64,000 bases of DNA from Bryopsis sp. KO-2023 (GCA_030272585.1 BSYQ01000002.1:5518001-5582000), one strand, 5' to 3'; positions 1-12,568 are shown, numbered from the stretch's first letter. Made by a program: numbers and translations. Notes: generated by a model from the letters alone, not told the origin.

Positions 1-940
1 GAACAAATACCCAGCAAATGTTATCTTTTCAGCAAGACCAAGTATTTATAATGATGTGTTTAAGAATGGTACAAAAAAGAAAGAGGGCCCAAACGCTTCG
101 AAATTGAGAGGACAATCAAGCGGTGGTAAGAACTCTTACGAGTCTCGCGGTGTCGCTACTTCGTGTGTCCAAGTTTAGTTTGCGTGCCAATATTTGTGGT
201 TTCGGAGCTTAGGGAAGGAGTCTTTTTAGCTCTCCTTATCCATAGCGTTGATACAAGTGAAAGCTTGACCAAGGAAGACTTGCAACGAATATGTTCCAGG
301 AGGGAAGGACCTTTAGCTGAAATACTGAAAAAAATTGTAAGGTTTGCCGAGCCGTTTCCTATATATTGTTAAACAAGATAGAAAGTCGATTAGTTCCTCC
401 TACTTTTTTTTTTTTTCAAAGCTCGTTGATGAAATCTGGCAGCCTTCGAACGTCCCATGCCGTTTTTCTTTCATTTCTTTCTTCCAATATTAGAATACTG
501 TAAGAAGCATCTTTTACTAGTTTTTTTATGTTTTAATTAATGCAAGACCTCAAAACCTCTGATATTCTGATGTAAATTTGTATCGGGCCTTCAAGCAAGG
601 GCACCTCCTTGCGATGATAACGTTTCCAACCTTACTTCTTTAACCATCTTTGTGGCAAACATGAAAAATGCTCGATGATTTCCCCGTTGACGCGAGTTTA
701 ACACGAAAGATCGTGGTATCAACTATATATTTTTTCTAAGGAAACACAGCTGAAACCGAATATGGACCACAACACTCCTTAAGGCGGAATGAGGGATACG
801 TTAATTGAGCATGAGGATCCTATCTAACTTATTCAGCAAGAAATGCGAGGGCAAATAAACTAAGAAAGGTTGGCATTCCAACATAAAAAGGATTGGATTA
901 CTGTACGAATCATAGTTCGAAGCGTTGTTCGAAGCCCCGT
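1..940. other. No recognisable gene or element
   Basis: Only short open frames (longest 69 codons) occur on either strand. I recognise no protein motif, RNA gene, terminal repeat or tandem array here, apart from a short T-run near 404-416. It looks like decayed intergenic or transposon-derived sequence. Confidence 0.4.
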
Positions 941-944
941 CGCC

Positions 945-1320
945 ATGTCGAAGTCGTCGTTCCAGCAAACGACCGAACAAGATCGGGAGAAGGACAGGAG
1001 AACGAAGGAGCTGTTGTACGAGAACTAAAGGCTAAAGAACCAACAGAAGACCGTCACCTAAGAGCTGGCTGACCTCTAGATAGACCGAGAATCGATGCGC
1101 AAGTGGGCCTTGCGTGAGGCAGCGCATAATGATTAAATAAGCTAAGCAACAGTCGTAAGCGAGTGTGCCGATTGCATCTTAAAGAACATGAGGGAAATTC
1201 TTTACATATGATAAGGATTTGTAATGGTAGGAAGCTACCACCCTTTCTTTTACCTGGGAATGCAAGGTGATCCAACATAGACACTCATTGATGTTGTTGG
1301 TCTAATTGACCCCTCGGATT
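945..1320 (+). pseudogene. Decayed coiled-coil reading frame
   Basis: A frame opening at ATG 945 reads MSKSSFQQTTEQDREKDRR and goes on as a highly charged, heptad-like helix (ELLYEN, RLKNQQ, ELADL, IDRESMRKWALREAAHND). It is interrupted by several TAA/TAG codons and one TGA near its end. Most TAA/TAG codons sit where Gln would suit the helix (EN*RLK, T*ELADL*IDRE), so CAA/CAG to TAA/TAG transitions are a simple explanation. No family is recognised. A gag or ORF1-like transposon protein is my best guess. The frame fades after about 1320 into two other short frames. Confidence 0.3.
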
Positions 1321-1363
1321 TTGACTTATATCGAAATCAAGGTATCAAACACATGGAATTGTT

Positions 1364-1735
1364 GTGGAGAAATTTGACGAGCTGAAAGCATTGTTGATAA
1401 TGGCGAAGTTCAAGGTGATGAACGCTCGCAAAGAGGAGAGGACATATCTACCAATTGAAGTCGCCCAAAAAAAAAAGGAAATATTTCCACATGGAAAATG
1501 CTCTAATGAAGTATTATCTACCTCTTGTGTCTCATTTCTTGAAAAGATTTAAGAACCTGAAGTTCGTTTCTCACTTCGAAAAGGTTGGAATGGGAAGCAA
1601 GGGCCTCGGATATATTTTGATATTACGAAAGACAAAAAAGGACAGTGTGTACAAAAACGCAAAGGAAGAGGTTACGTTGATTAGTCTCACTTCAATGAAT
1701 GAAAGCATTGGTATAGCACTCAATAACTTCTAATA
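1364..1735 (+). other. Two overlapping short open frames
   Basis: A 62-codon frame (1364-1552, no good ATG at its start, beginning VEKFDELKALLIMAKFKVMN in sense) overlaps a 92-codon frame (1455-1733) that is lysine rich (SPKKKRKYFHMENALMKYY). They look like pieces of one protein separated by a frameshift. The second frame is in register with the coiled-coil relic that starts at 945, so all three may come from one degraded gene or transposon ORF. No domain is recognised. Confidence 0.2.
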
Positions 1736-2419
1736 ATGTACAAAAGGAAGGTTGAATCCATATGGAGGATTTTTTTATGTTTACGAAAAACTCCTTCAAA
1801 GATGAGACGTTAGGGGGAGTACCTACTCCGCTCCTAAAAGTTAAGATCTCGCCTTTGGATGGCGATGCCTCTGAAACGTAAGAATGTTTTCGTCGACTCC
1901 GGGAGTGGATGCAATATCTTGCCGTCTGCCTATTGCAAACAAGAGGGAGCCCAGTTCAAGCGCTGTTCAGTGGTACTTCTTGGAGTGATATTCGGTTTAT
2001 CGCTTTCATCTCCACTCACGAGGTCATGGTAGTTATTATAGTGAATTATGTATCATGACATGTGCGTTGCTAAAACGTGTATAAACACCGCCATAGGGAG
2101 ACACCAATGACATTAAAAACGGGGAAGGAACCTGTCCACATAAGGTCGGCCCTACCAAACAACGACCATTGGTTCACCTCTAAAATCGGGTGGATGACTG
2201 AGATGCGGGACATGATCACGCGCTTCAACGAGTTCGGTGCTCTACACCGATACACTGACGTTAGTTTCTTGTATGTTTTATGTTTTATTCTTTTTGCACG
2301 TGGTTTGTGGTTTGTGACGGTCTAATAGACGATGTCACCCTTCTTCTTTATGACAGGTGTCCCCCAAGAAGAAGCGTTGGATATGGGGCTAGGATTTACC
2401 CCGTTGATCACCAAAAAGG

Positions 2420-2840
2420 GGACTGGACGAAAAGGGCTAACGACGCGAGCGACATTAGGACGGGCAGTGCGTCATCATTGACCTGCCTTCGGACACAGAT
2501 ACAAAGTCGGGTGGAGAGGAGGAGCTGGGAACGAAGGGACTCGTAGGCGAGGAGGATGAAACCCCCGGGAGTATTAGCGGTGGTGGAGCTGGACCAACAG
2601 TAGGTTGAGTACTTGAAACCCGCTATAGTACGTGCTTTAAGCAACCGGGTGCAAACGCCTACGTACCCCAACAATGCCGGTTCCGCGACAGTCTAGAATG
2701 CCACACGCATTGTTCTCGCGACCGCTATAACAAGACTTGAAAGGCATGCGCAAAGTTCGTTCTTACGATGCTGGTCGCCCTCAATCGCCATAACATGGTT
2801 TGTAGGGGGAGAGAGCGTACGATAACCACTTCAGAATGAT
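2420..2840 (+). pseudogene. Gag-like decayed reading frame
   Basis: One frame encodes an acidic, glycine-rich stretch (IDLPSDTDTKSGGEEELGTK, then GEEDETPGS) and ends near 2607. A second overlapping frame continues with VELDQQ, a TAG, then VEYLKPAIVRALSNRVQTPT, a second TAG and NATRIVLATAITRLER. The helix-like composition and the frame switch suggest a retrotransposon gag relic. No zinc knuckle or named domain is visible. The upstream frame 2077-2325 (82 codons) may be part of the same relic. Confidence 0.22.
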
Positions 2841-3750
2841 GTCGAGTTGATTCTTTGACAAGTTAATATTGGGGGGATGAGGATTGGGATGAACTAGGCC
2901 ACAATAATGCGTCTGTATTAGTCTATGTTTACAGTCGTGTTTTTCGCTCACAAAACCATGTTGGGTGTCAAAGAAGGGCAGATTATGTTGCGTGTAGGAT
3001 ACAAAGCGATTAACTACGTATTTCCGATAGATCAAAGAACAATTTCAAGTCTTAGCATATTTGCATGTTGTATAAGATAATAGGAAATCTTGATCGGATG
3101 ATCATTAGTCAAAGTACGTTTCCCGTTTTGCGTATATTGACATAACATTTTAAGTTTATGAGAACCCTAGCGAGAAGCGCGAGAGATGTGGCGTAAGCCA
3201 AAAAGGAAAGACCAAAAAAATAAAATTGGTTGGCGTATTGTGTAAGATTGAGTTGTTCTAGATTGCTATCATAATGAAATAATCAGAAAGGAGCACCTCA
3301 TCAACTGAAAAATATATGTTCTCTCTCCCACATTGAACACCACTAAAAGTGTGAATTATGACGAAACAAATTTTTTCTTTTCGATTTCTCTACGTGGGGG
3401 AAGATGCTTAAATTTGTCAAACACAATGGTGTTAGCTGTTAATTTGACAGTAAGAGACCGAGTGTTGATTGTGGCGGAGAGACGGGTCAACGGCGTCCCA
3501 GTTAATGAACAGCATTTTAAAGCGCGACCGAGAAGAAGGGTGAATCACGCACGTCACACAAACTGACCCTGGCATACGGCGAACGAGTTGAAAGGATGCA
3601 AAATTCCCTTGAGTTGTGGCGTCTTTGTAATTTTGTTTGCACACAACCTGGTTCGACGGGAATTGCTGACTAGCACTCCTACTCAGATAATGTAAATTAT
3701 AAGATCTCCTATCAAAATATCACTACACCTTCAAAAGAGGAACAAATTGA

Positions 3751-3815
3751 TAGGGGCCCTTCCCCCAGAGGGGGAAAGGTAGATAGGGGCCCTCCTCCAA
3801 GTGGAGGAGGGTAGA
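3751..3815. repeat. Tandem pair of GATAGGGGCCCT hairpins
   Basis: Two adjacent, related units each start with GATAGGGGCCCT and then form a G/C hairpin: CTTCCCCCAGAGGGGGAAAG in the first and CCTCCTCCAAGTGGAGGAGG in the second. The stem sequence differs but the stem is kept, as if compensatory change preserved the fold. Confidence 0.6.
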
Positions 3816-4756
3816 ACGTGGGAACACAACACAATAGCAAACCCAGCCCCAAAGGTTACACAATGTCAAAAATACAACCCTTTAAGTACTGTCCACAACA
3901 TACTAACCCCTTACTCTACAGTGACACACCCACTCACCGATGGGACATCTAGACACTAACCTCGTCACCTCGTATCACAAATAAAAGCAAGAATTAAAAG
4001 GTTGATTGCTAGTGCAAGATTGGAGCTTGCCGTTGACATGATGGCCGAGGCATCCAAGACAAAGACTGCTTAGCTTTCTTCTTTTTTTCTTTTCAAATAA
4101 AATTTCTTTTTTTTTAAATAAGAAATGTATTTATTTATTTCCCACGCATCATCCCATCATTTGGCGGAAGTCGGAGATTTTGCATGGGATGATGTCCAAG
4201 TGGTGTTCAAACGGAGACGTTCAAAGGCCAAGACAACCGCCACTCAATTTTTGCGTCAACGCACGTTAAACCAAAAACATTTGCCGTCAAAGTCCAGTCA
4301 TCATTGCTTTGGTTTTCATCATTTATCGATTTGTCACGACTGGCTTTTATATCCGGGGTGATATTTGGATCCACTCAACATAGTTTATTAATAGGTTAAG
4401 AAAAGAGTTTTGTTCGGGTTTGGGTCACAATTACGTGACGTTGCATTCACTTGTGCATCCCATTGAATTTTTTAATGGTGGAATGCGTTCAACGAACTAT
4501 CATAAATTGTGCTTAGTACCACATCGTTAAATTGAGAATTTCCCTCGACTCTTGTTGCACGACGTATTGCGAAGAAAAATCTTTGTTCGATGTTTGAAAT
4601 ATCAAGACCGTGTGCTTCGAAGTTTAACAAAAGGAAGAAAATGGAGTGTCGAAGAAGCATTCAAGCAAGAAAAGAAGCTTGAAGTCGGAGCACTATATGA
4701 TTATAACGATAGATTTCTTGGGTGCAAGTCGGAGAGAATATAAAGATTTGACTATC

Positions 4757-4815
4757 TGAGTTTCCGGCACCTACTCTCCAAGATATTTGAAAGGCAACTT
4801 GCAAAAGCTAACCTT
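4757..4815 (+). repeat. Copy of a dispersed repeat shared with 8917-8970
   Basis: The stretch CACCTACTCTCCAAGATATT, followed by TGAAAGGCAACTTGCAAAAG, matches the second copy near 8921-8970 (TGACAAGCGAGTTGCAAAAG) with few changes. In the second copy the frame reads LLSKIFDKRVAK, resembling the fingers region of non-LTR reverse transcriptases (SKIFEK). Both therefore appear to be fragments of one decayed LINE family. Confidence 0.45.
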
Positions 4816-4819
4816 AAAT

Positions 4820-5570
4820 CTTGCTTGGGCATGTAGAAGTTGTATTGATGGAGCAAAAGTTGAGATCCCATGTCATTTGTCATTTACTTCTCCGTCCGAA
4901 AAATCTCGTACTTGATGATTTTCGATAGTTTCACTCGAGGTCCAGCATGCGGGCGGAAAAAGAGTGCTGGTTGAGGCGAGGATGCTGGAAATTCTGAGAC
5001 AGACGGGGCTCTCATCTCTGAAATCCTTAAAGACGTGAGACTCTAACTTTCATTTTTTTTTGTCGATTGATTTCTAGTTGTTTTTAGAAGAATCTTGTGA
5101 GATAGTCAGACTTGTAGTGATCCTGTTGCGCGCCAAGCTTGGCTTGGTAAACTGATTTTTTGCGAAGTTGAGAAAGAAGAACCTCGAGGAGAACAACCGA
5201 AATGAGGTTGATTGGGTAAATGAAACTCCTAGGTGGTGCCAACATCAGGGCGGATATGATTAAGTACTTTCTGGTGGCGATTGAGATTATATTAGAGATA
5301 GATGACGACCCTAGGATCCTAGGCTGCAGGAACCCCTGTACCGAGGATGCAGCCTCAACATTTTGTAGGTAAGGCTCGTTTGCTACCGAAATAATTGCAT
5401 CAGAGGCTGGTTTCTGGACTCATGCGACTGAAGTTTTATCGCGTGCGACGGTGGTGGTTTTAGTTTGGTTTAGTCACTTTTCAAGTTTGGGTGTTCATTG
5501 AAGAAAGGTTTTTTGCGCCCTGTTGTGACATGTGTTGGACGGGTTTGGCGTTGTGTGCGACGTAGGTCTT
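4820..5570. other. No recognisable gene
   Basis: No open frame above about 50 codons with coding character, no tandem repeat and no terminal inverted repeat seen. Confidence 0.4.
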
Positions 5571-5571
5571 A

Positions 5572-5793
5572 ATGGTTGTATGGTCCTTGAAAGAGTCGTC
5601 GGGGATGACCAGGTCGACATTTGAAGCCCTGCTTCGATTGTTCTCTCAAGTGATTCCTCAACCCAACGACTTTACTCGTACCTTTGCAATCTTCAAGAGA
5701 CGAATTAGTGTTCCGAACTTGAAAAACTTCGGGTACGCTACGTGTGAGGATGGGTGCACCGCTGTGAAAGAGACCAGGTGCGTTGTTGATTGA
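5572..5793 (+). pseudogene. Possible CACTA (TNPD-type) transposase N-terminal fragment
   Basis: This 73-codon open frame reads STFEALLRLFSQVIPQPNDF, then a spacer with NFGYATCEDGCTAVKE. The order LL-L-----P----- followed by Y--C--GC----E resembles the N-terminal segment of plant-type CACTA/En-Spm TNPD transposases, where an LLKLLKEALP-like helix precedes Y-K-ICPNGCVLY. The catalytic core is absent. The match is from memory of the family and the segment is short, so the call is tentative. Two CACTA-type elements exist further right at 40.0-43.7 and 47.9-50.6 kb. Confidence 0.28.
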
Positions 5794-5799
5794 TGTTGG

Positions 5800-7840
5800 T
5801 TCAACAGTAAAAAGTGTGTGTGTGATAAAACGTTACAACAACAAAAAGTTCGCATAAAAACCTCCTTGTTTCTCGTGATGGTTGTGATCTTGTGCAACTC
5901 TTAAACCATGTGCTGCAACACATCAGTCCATGTCTGTGACGTAAAAGTGGAATTGAAAGATATTCGTTCGTTTGCAACTCCGTAAAGCGTTCTTGCGCCG
6001 GCGTGTGGTTGTTGTGCGACATATATGTGGATATGTGCCTCTTGGCATTCAAGATCTCTTTTTCTTCGATAAGTGTTATAAGCGTCTATGCGTCGGAAAA
6101 AAAACATTGTGCGACGTGTTTGTTGATGTGTGCTACCATTCTAGTAGATCGGGCAAGTCATCCAGCTTCCGATGTTGCAACTCCATTACGCTCATTATAG
6201 CGACTAAGTCAATTACCTACTAAGATTTCCGGTAAACATATATCATAATCACGCAATCTTGAGAAAGTGACTCCTCACACATTTTGGCCTTGAACCTCAA
6301 CACACACGCTATCCGGAGCAGGCTACATAAGTTGTACGAGTTCTTTCTATAAGGGGATCTAACTGCAGTATTAGTATTAGAACCAAAACACGGAACGTTT
6401 TCGAAGTGGAAGTTTCACGAGACACTATGATTTGATGTGGAATTGCATAATGGGAAAGCAAGAGCTTTTGCGAGGGAAATGGGCAGAAATGCGATTGATG
6501 TTGAGCCAGTTGATGTATACCCTCTACTCCGAGTTTATTTTTTAGGGAAAGAACTTTTTTTGCTTGTGATAGTTGTGGGTACGAAGGCTATTGATACGAG
6601 TAACATTGCTCATCGCGGATGACTTTTCGCATATGCCCATAAACAACTTTTTTTTAATGAATGTCAATCTTTGGAGAACAACATCAAGGTGGGCAAATTT
6701 TCAATATCAAAATATGGATTCGATAATGATAAGACAAGACAAGACGAGTGGGCAGATGGTTTGCGTCATATTTAGCTGCTTTATTGGTATGTGTAGGGAG
6801 TAGATTATCTTTTGGACTCCGATCATCTGAATGAAGTTCCCTAGATTCAAGTCGAAGAAAAGGACGGAGTCGCGAGAATCATCGTGCGATGTCCCCTAAT
6901 CGATGTCCCCTTATTATATATATTATATATGCCCCCTTTACATATATATATATATAAAGGAGAGGAGGGCGACTAATTTTTTTTGGAAAAGGAGGAAAGG
7001 TTGTTCATGGACAGAAGGAATGCATGGCAAAAGGGAAGGAAGATAGAAAGGGAATAAAAGTGGGACAACACAAATAATTCAGGAGGTGTTTCATGAGTGT
7101 TTTATAGTGGAGTTTCTTGTTTTTTCTTGCGTGTAGGTCGTTTTAGTATGCAAGTGCCCCTCTCTATTTTTATTTGTCTTATTTTTAGTCTATTTCGAAA
7201 AGAACCATGAAATACCGAAGTATGGGATAGTCGGGTGAGATCTAATAGGGTCTTTTCTTGAACAATAAAGGGAAACCACAAGTGGGGTTCTATATCAGTA
7301 TTGCACAAAACCTCGGGTTTAAGCTAGTTGTATTTGCGTCACGCCAGTTTGGGACGTTATAAGGTAACCTCTTTTTTCCCTTTTCACCATAAAACTGCCC
7401 TAGTACTCCGAATCATGCAACTATCTTGTATTCTTTGCTTGCGCTCTCGAGGACGTGGTATGATTTAAAGTGGTGTTGGTTCTAAGATGTATACATGTAT
7501 ATATGAAAAGGAAGCTAAAGGGCGAGGAGAGGGGGGATTCCATCAAGTAAAATAGGCCATGCAATGCATCATCTTCTTTTCGAGACATCCAACCTCCACT
7601 ATTGGCTTTGTAGGACTTTGCACTTCGGAGTGTAATTCACGCACACGCACACTACGTCTTTTTTTAATTAATTCTTCATCTTTCCGCAAACATTAGTGAA
7701 TTCCGCATTTTGCCTTTTGTTTAAAGTTAGATTGGGCAGCAAGTGAATTCACAGATGAGACCATTTCTTGAAGGCATAGGCATCCACCATTTTTGGTCCA
7801 ACGTTGAACCCGGGATTCACATTTTGATAGGATTGAAGAT
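5800..7840. other. No confident gene; short AT hairpin at 6935-6960
   Basis: Several 60-83 codon frames overlap on both strands around 5.8-6.2 kb, none with a recognisable motif. A CTTTA-(AT)n-TAAAG hairpin lies at 6935-6960, and a TATA-rich inverted repeat sits just before it. Otherwise nothing is recognised. Confidence 0.35.
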
Positions 7841-7879
7841 GGGTCAAAAAAGAAAGGTATAAGTCTTTTTTCCCAATTT

Positions 7880-8380
7880 AAGACAAAAGATTTTTTTGAA
7901 TGTTTTTAAAAATGTTAATTGAAACGGTGCGGTTTTTTGTTCTACACTAGAGTTATTCCATCCCTTCGTATTTCGAGGTTTTTTTGAGCCAATTGTCGAA
8001 AGATACTTGATCTTATTTGTTCGATGCGAATATTTCTTCAAGAACGATAGGTCTGAGAATAGTCTGGAGAAATTAAGATGATACTTCTTCACATCCTTTA
8101 TCGCTCGAACCCATTCAATATTACAACTCATTTTACTAATGCGCCGTGTTGCAAAGAAAAGTTTCACTCTTGCCTATATGAAGATTTCTAGAGATGTAAA
8201 GTTTGGTGCAGAAAGAGTTGCAAGAAAGATTTGAGGGCATTGCTTTTTCAACAAAAAGCTTGTGAAGACAATGAGGCTCTCACTTCCACCCCCAGCAGAT
8301 AAAGCAGCTGTTTCTTTACGCAGTTTTCGGATACCCAAAGCTGGTTGACAGGTCATCAAAACCTTTTCCGTTGATGCTCG
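7880..8380 (-). pseudogene. Ty3/gypsy RNase H-like relic
   Basis: On the minus strand the frame 8359-8174 contains QPALGIRKLRKE and then LIVFTSFLLKKQ, recalling the P-L-LPD and PIAF-SR-L motifs of Ty3/gypsy RNase H. The frame 8167-7844 contains FFATRRISK, NIEWVRAIKDVKKYHLNFSR, comparable with SRRLS--E-NY-E-LA-V-AVKKWRHYL-GR. The catalytic Asp residues (TDAS, TDH) are not present. I read this as a strongly mutated gypsy pol fragment in two frames. A chance resemblance cannot be excluded. Confidence 0.3.
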
Positions 8381-8859
8381 CTTCCGCTTTATTGCTTTAA
8401 AGAATCTCGCTTACATCCTTGTGTGAGGCATATATACTTCAAATAGTCTATATCATTGCCAACTCAAATGTCCCGTCTCAACACAATTAGGACAAGCGAT
8501 AGATGGTGTCGATTGTCGCATTTATTAAAGTAGAACATTGTTTGGATTTGTGGCGTTTATGTTTTTCACATTTGATTGAAACAATGAGGACTCGTCATCG
8601 GAAGGAATGAGTTCCTTTGGTGGCCACTTCCTAAAAGAACACACGAGAATTCGAGCGCTTAGTTCAGCGGAATAGTTTATCTAAAACGCACAAGATTGCA
8701 ATTCAAACAAAAGTTTCATCTTTCGTAGTTAGGCTATCGAGCCTTCGAATATTGGCCATTCACCACGCTCATCGTTCGAATATGAACAACGGTTAGGACG
8801 GATCGAACGTGGAAACCAACCGGAATAGATCATACCTGGACATCAATAGGATAGGGCGG

Positions 8860-8990
8860 ATAGCATCGTTAACGTCCCCCACAGATCTCGCCGACTACTT
8901 TTCCTCCTTGTTTCCGTTTCACCTACTCTCCAAGATATTTGACAAGCGAGTTGCAAAAGCCAACTTTATAACGTTGCTCCTAGATGCTAA
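8860..8990 (+). pseudogene. Non-LTR reverse transcriptase fragment
   Basis: In the open frame 8809-8994, the segment FHLLSKIFDKRVAKANFITL resembles the RPISLLPVLSKIFEKVV block just before the RT palm. Part of this DNA (8917-8970) is repeated at 4757-4815, which supports a mobile origin. No catalytic residues lie within the fragment. Confidence 0.35.
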
Positions 8991-8999
8991 ATGATCCAG

Positions 9000-11580
9000 A
9001 TAAAATACGCAACATCATGCTTAAGAAGAGATTCAATCTCAGATCGATTGCAAGGGGAATAGGGGAACTGGAAAATGTGTAGGAGAACAGTTGGGTTTTG
9101 GGTGATGGGGGACTGCATTGGGGTAGAGCTCCAAAGAAAAGTAGAGGTTGTGAAGTTGAATGGAGGGTGGAATCCGAAATCTTTGTAATGATGAATGAGA
9201 TGGATTCAAAAGCCAATGGACTGAAACTCTTTCTAAGGGACTAGTCGGCATGTGTGGTATCTTTCTTGAAGAGAACAATACAAGGTGTGCTTTGCTGACC
9301 GTGTCTCCTTGCTAGCTGACTTATTTTTTCCCAGAAGTGTGGTATCGTTGGGGAAAGTAGTACTTACGTTGATGGAGGTGGAGTTGAGACCATATTTTGT
9401 AGAGATTGTAAGTTCGTAACAGACGAGCTCCACGGTAAGCGTTCTCCGCATTTCTCCAAAAAAGAAATATACTCCCATCGTTCTGTTCATATGGCGGCGA
9501 CAATTGTTCAAGGAGGAGGGAAATCACTTAGTTGTCTTAAGAGGCGTATGTGCCCGAAAAAGAATTTTATGCCCTATTTGAAGGCAACGATGGTGGACAT
9601 TATTGCATAAGAATTGTCGAGAGTGTGATTGCAAGCATAGGGTCGATACTTTCGTAGCATGTCAATCAGGGTGATGTGAAGATAAGGAAAATGCTTATTT
9701 TCTAAGAAGTTCACAACAAATATTTTCTGCTTCTCGGAAATTAACATCACATGTTTTTCGGTAACTCGTGATCATGTGGTCACTTTCTGTCGCAAGCGAG
9801 TATTGACACGACAAAGTGCAAAAGTCTTTGTGTCGATGATGTTCTATTCATGTTCGGTGCTAGGAAAGGCTCTCGTGCACTTGTTAAAGTCGCCAATTCT
9901 CAGGTCTAAACGATGCACAACTTGTCAAACGCTTTCTTTCCGAAAGGTGCAAGCTATTCAAATATGGACAAAACATGTTATCTTGTTGCATTATATTGAG
10001 TTTTTTGCCGTATATATGTGAATCGGAATAGATTAATAGATTCTCGCTCGTCATCAATTTTTAGAGTACGAAGAGATGAGGGGAGACCTGGAGGTATGGA
10101 GCGGTGAGAGCGATACAGCCTCTCCGATAGTATTACAAAATTTGGTAGGGCCTTGATCAAGACCCTTAAGGTGATCGATCTCATAACGTGCTTCTTACTT
10201 AAAGTTAGAGACTTTAATACACGATACATCCTTCATTTACATGGCCACATGACTTGCTACTTCATGTTCTGGGAACTTTTTCATGCTTACGGAGAAATAT
10301 GATTACGCTTTTAGAAGATGAATTCATCAAGTCTTGTCTCAGCGAGTAGAGATTGTAAGGAGTTAAGTATTTTTTCGAAAGATTTTAGTGTTACGGCCAC
10401 TGTAACAATGAGTCCTAATAGTAATCTTCAATAATTTATGACCGGAAAGTACAAGGCAATCAATCATCTTGCAACTATTGCAAGACTTAGGGATTTTTGT
10501 AACGTTTTTAACAAGGTTTTTCAGCCCCACTAAGAGAACAAACTCTGCAAGGCTAGGGACGAGTGGAAATAACATTGGAAGTAGGGCAGGTTTAGAGCGT
10601 GGGACGTCCATGAGAAAGGACGTGATATGGTAGATAAAATGAATGATTAGATCGTAAAAGCCTGGGATGGGAAGAAATTATCGGAAGAAGCAAGAGGCTC
10701 TTAAAAAAAAAGCTGCAAGAATCTTCGACCACCAGTACACCTGAGCACAGCACAACCTACTATATATATAAGAATAGTTGGACCCCGAGACGAAATGGCA
10801 GTCGAGTTGCAAAAACAGTGGAGCTGTTCACTTAGTTGTTAAGTCGGGCTCCTAAATTAGAAGTTTGGTTTTTTATAGCATGTTCCTCGAGAACTTTTTT
10901 CGCACAACGAATTACGGACCATAACATAGTAGAAACCTAAAAGAAAGGTTTTTGAGCTTCGAATTCTTTCGACAAAACGATAGATACCTTCCTAATTCGA
11001 AAGTGAAGGAAAAAAATTGGCCTCTTATACGGAATCATTGCATCATATAGTTGTGAACGTGTTACATATGTTGAAAGAAACTTGATTTTAAGCGTGATAT
11101 ACTCCGTTAGGTTTTTCCTCTTTGTCAAGATTGAAAATTGATTTAAGAATCAAGAAAAGGTTTTCGAATCCTTACGAAATGAAAACGAGAATAAGAAAAC
11201 ACGAATATTATGAACGACAATCACATGGAGACCGAATAAAAAATTTACATTAAAAAGAGGATTCAATTGTCGTCAACAACATCTTGTTCTACTCGAACGT
11301 TGCTTTCAATGGACATAGTTTATTTGAAGATCTATCTGAAGTGACAGAAGAAATCAAGGGACACTGGAAGAGAAGAGGTATCATATGGAAGATGGTCTTC
11401 CAAGGTTTGGTAGACGGCCCCTGAAAAAAGAAAAGGAATATGGTAAGTGATAGCACCACAGACCCCCTTTTTTCTGTAAAAGGTTTGATACAAACGTGGG
11501 AACAAATAGACTCGTCGAGTGGACTTACGTCTAGAGCACGGAATACACTTCAATCAACAAGGAACTTTACAAGTTGTCCA
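9000..11580. other. No recognisable gene
   Basis: Short open frames of 60-92 codons occur on both strands, without motifs, good starts or splice context. No tandem repeats or terminal repeats seen. Confidence 0.4.
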
Positions 11581-11589
11581 AGTTACAAT

Positions 11590-11870
11590 AAGGCTGTGGT
11601 CCGGGCCGAATAAGTATTCGGCCAGGCCGACAGCCTGTCCAACCCTTTCATCCAACTCAGTGTTCTAATGGCCCCTTGGCCGTGTCCTAATGGACCCTAA
11701 GCTGAATGTGAGGCTCCAGGCCGAACTGAGGGTTGCCACCTCAGAGGCGGCCTGGCCCTCTCCCTTATTATGTGGCTATGATGATGGTGAGCTGGTTCGG
11801 TCCGACTACTGTCAGGCCGAACCACGTGTTGGGTGAGTGGGCCGAACCACGTGTCATACGACGGACGTTC
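11590..11870. repeat. GGCCGAA-rich inverted-repeat block
   Basis: The motif GGCCGAA or its complement TTCGGCC recurs many times, including the palindrome GGCCGAATAAGTATTCGGCC near 11606-11625 and two GCCGAACCACGTG units near 11815-11855. The block is more GC rich than its surroundings. It may be a terminal or subterminal region of a transposon, but no matching outer ends are found. Confidence 0.5.
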
Positions 11871-12088
11871 GTATCAAGGTTTATATGTTCCATTCTTGCA
11901 CTTTTTTAATTTCCAACGAATGCACTACGTTCCTTTTTTGCACCCGCAACCAGAAGTTTAACTAGAGTTTCTTTACTCTAAAGATTCTTAATGATTTTTC
12001 TAAACTCCAGAAGGGCCACAAAGGTCCAAGAAGAAGTGAAGGTGATGCAAATGTTGGTCTCGCTTTTACTAGAAATGGTTTCGACGAG

Positions 12089-12568
12089 ATGATTTTCGAG
12101 ATTAACTTCAAGCACGAGACGTTGACGAGGTCGTGCAAGCTGTTGAACAAGATGCGACGAAGGAACAAATATAGAGGTGCGTATTCTGCAAGAGGTCTCG
12201 AAAATCGGCTTGGCTGTTTGAGGGGCTTGGCTGTTCGAGGGGTTTCGCCGGCGTCCCATCAAATTTCTGGTCAGATCGCTTCGGCTATCATTTCTTTTTT
12301 GATTTGCGCGGGCTGCAAAAAGTATGCAACACGACTTTCATTTTTGGAACGATGGACGAAAGGTACCACCCTGCCGATCCGCAACCCGACCTCCAACGAC
12401 ATCGGGAAAGAGGTAACATCAGAGGAAAACAGCAGTCAGAGTTGCAGGGAACATACCCACACGAGGGCAGTTCAAGAGGTCAAAAATCGAAAAAGTCCAA
12501 GTAAAAAAGTCTCAAAAGCAAACGCAGGAAAAAAACACTCAAATGTATGGTCCACCCAAAGTTATTAA
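12089..12568 (+). CDS. Hypothetical open frame, 159 codons
   Basis: This is the longest ATG-started frame in the left 12 kb of the window. The N-terminus is basic (MIFEINFKHETLTRSCKLLN), the middle has SGQIASAIISFLICAGCKKY, and the C-terminus is Lys/Ser rich (SPSKKVSKANAGKKH). No family is recognised. It lies just upstream of a minisatellite and next to a LINE relic on the other strand, so a transposon origin is possible. It may be a chance frame. Confidence 0.2.
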   Translation: MIFEINFKHETLTRSCKLLNKMRRRNKYRGAYSARGLENRLGCLRGLAVRGVSPASHQISGQIASAIISFLICAGCKKYATRLSFLERWTKGTTLPIRNPTSNDIGKEVTSEENSSQSCREHTHTRAVQEVKNRKSPSKKVSKANAGKKHSNVWSTQSY

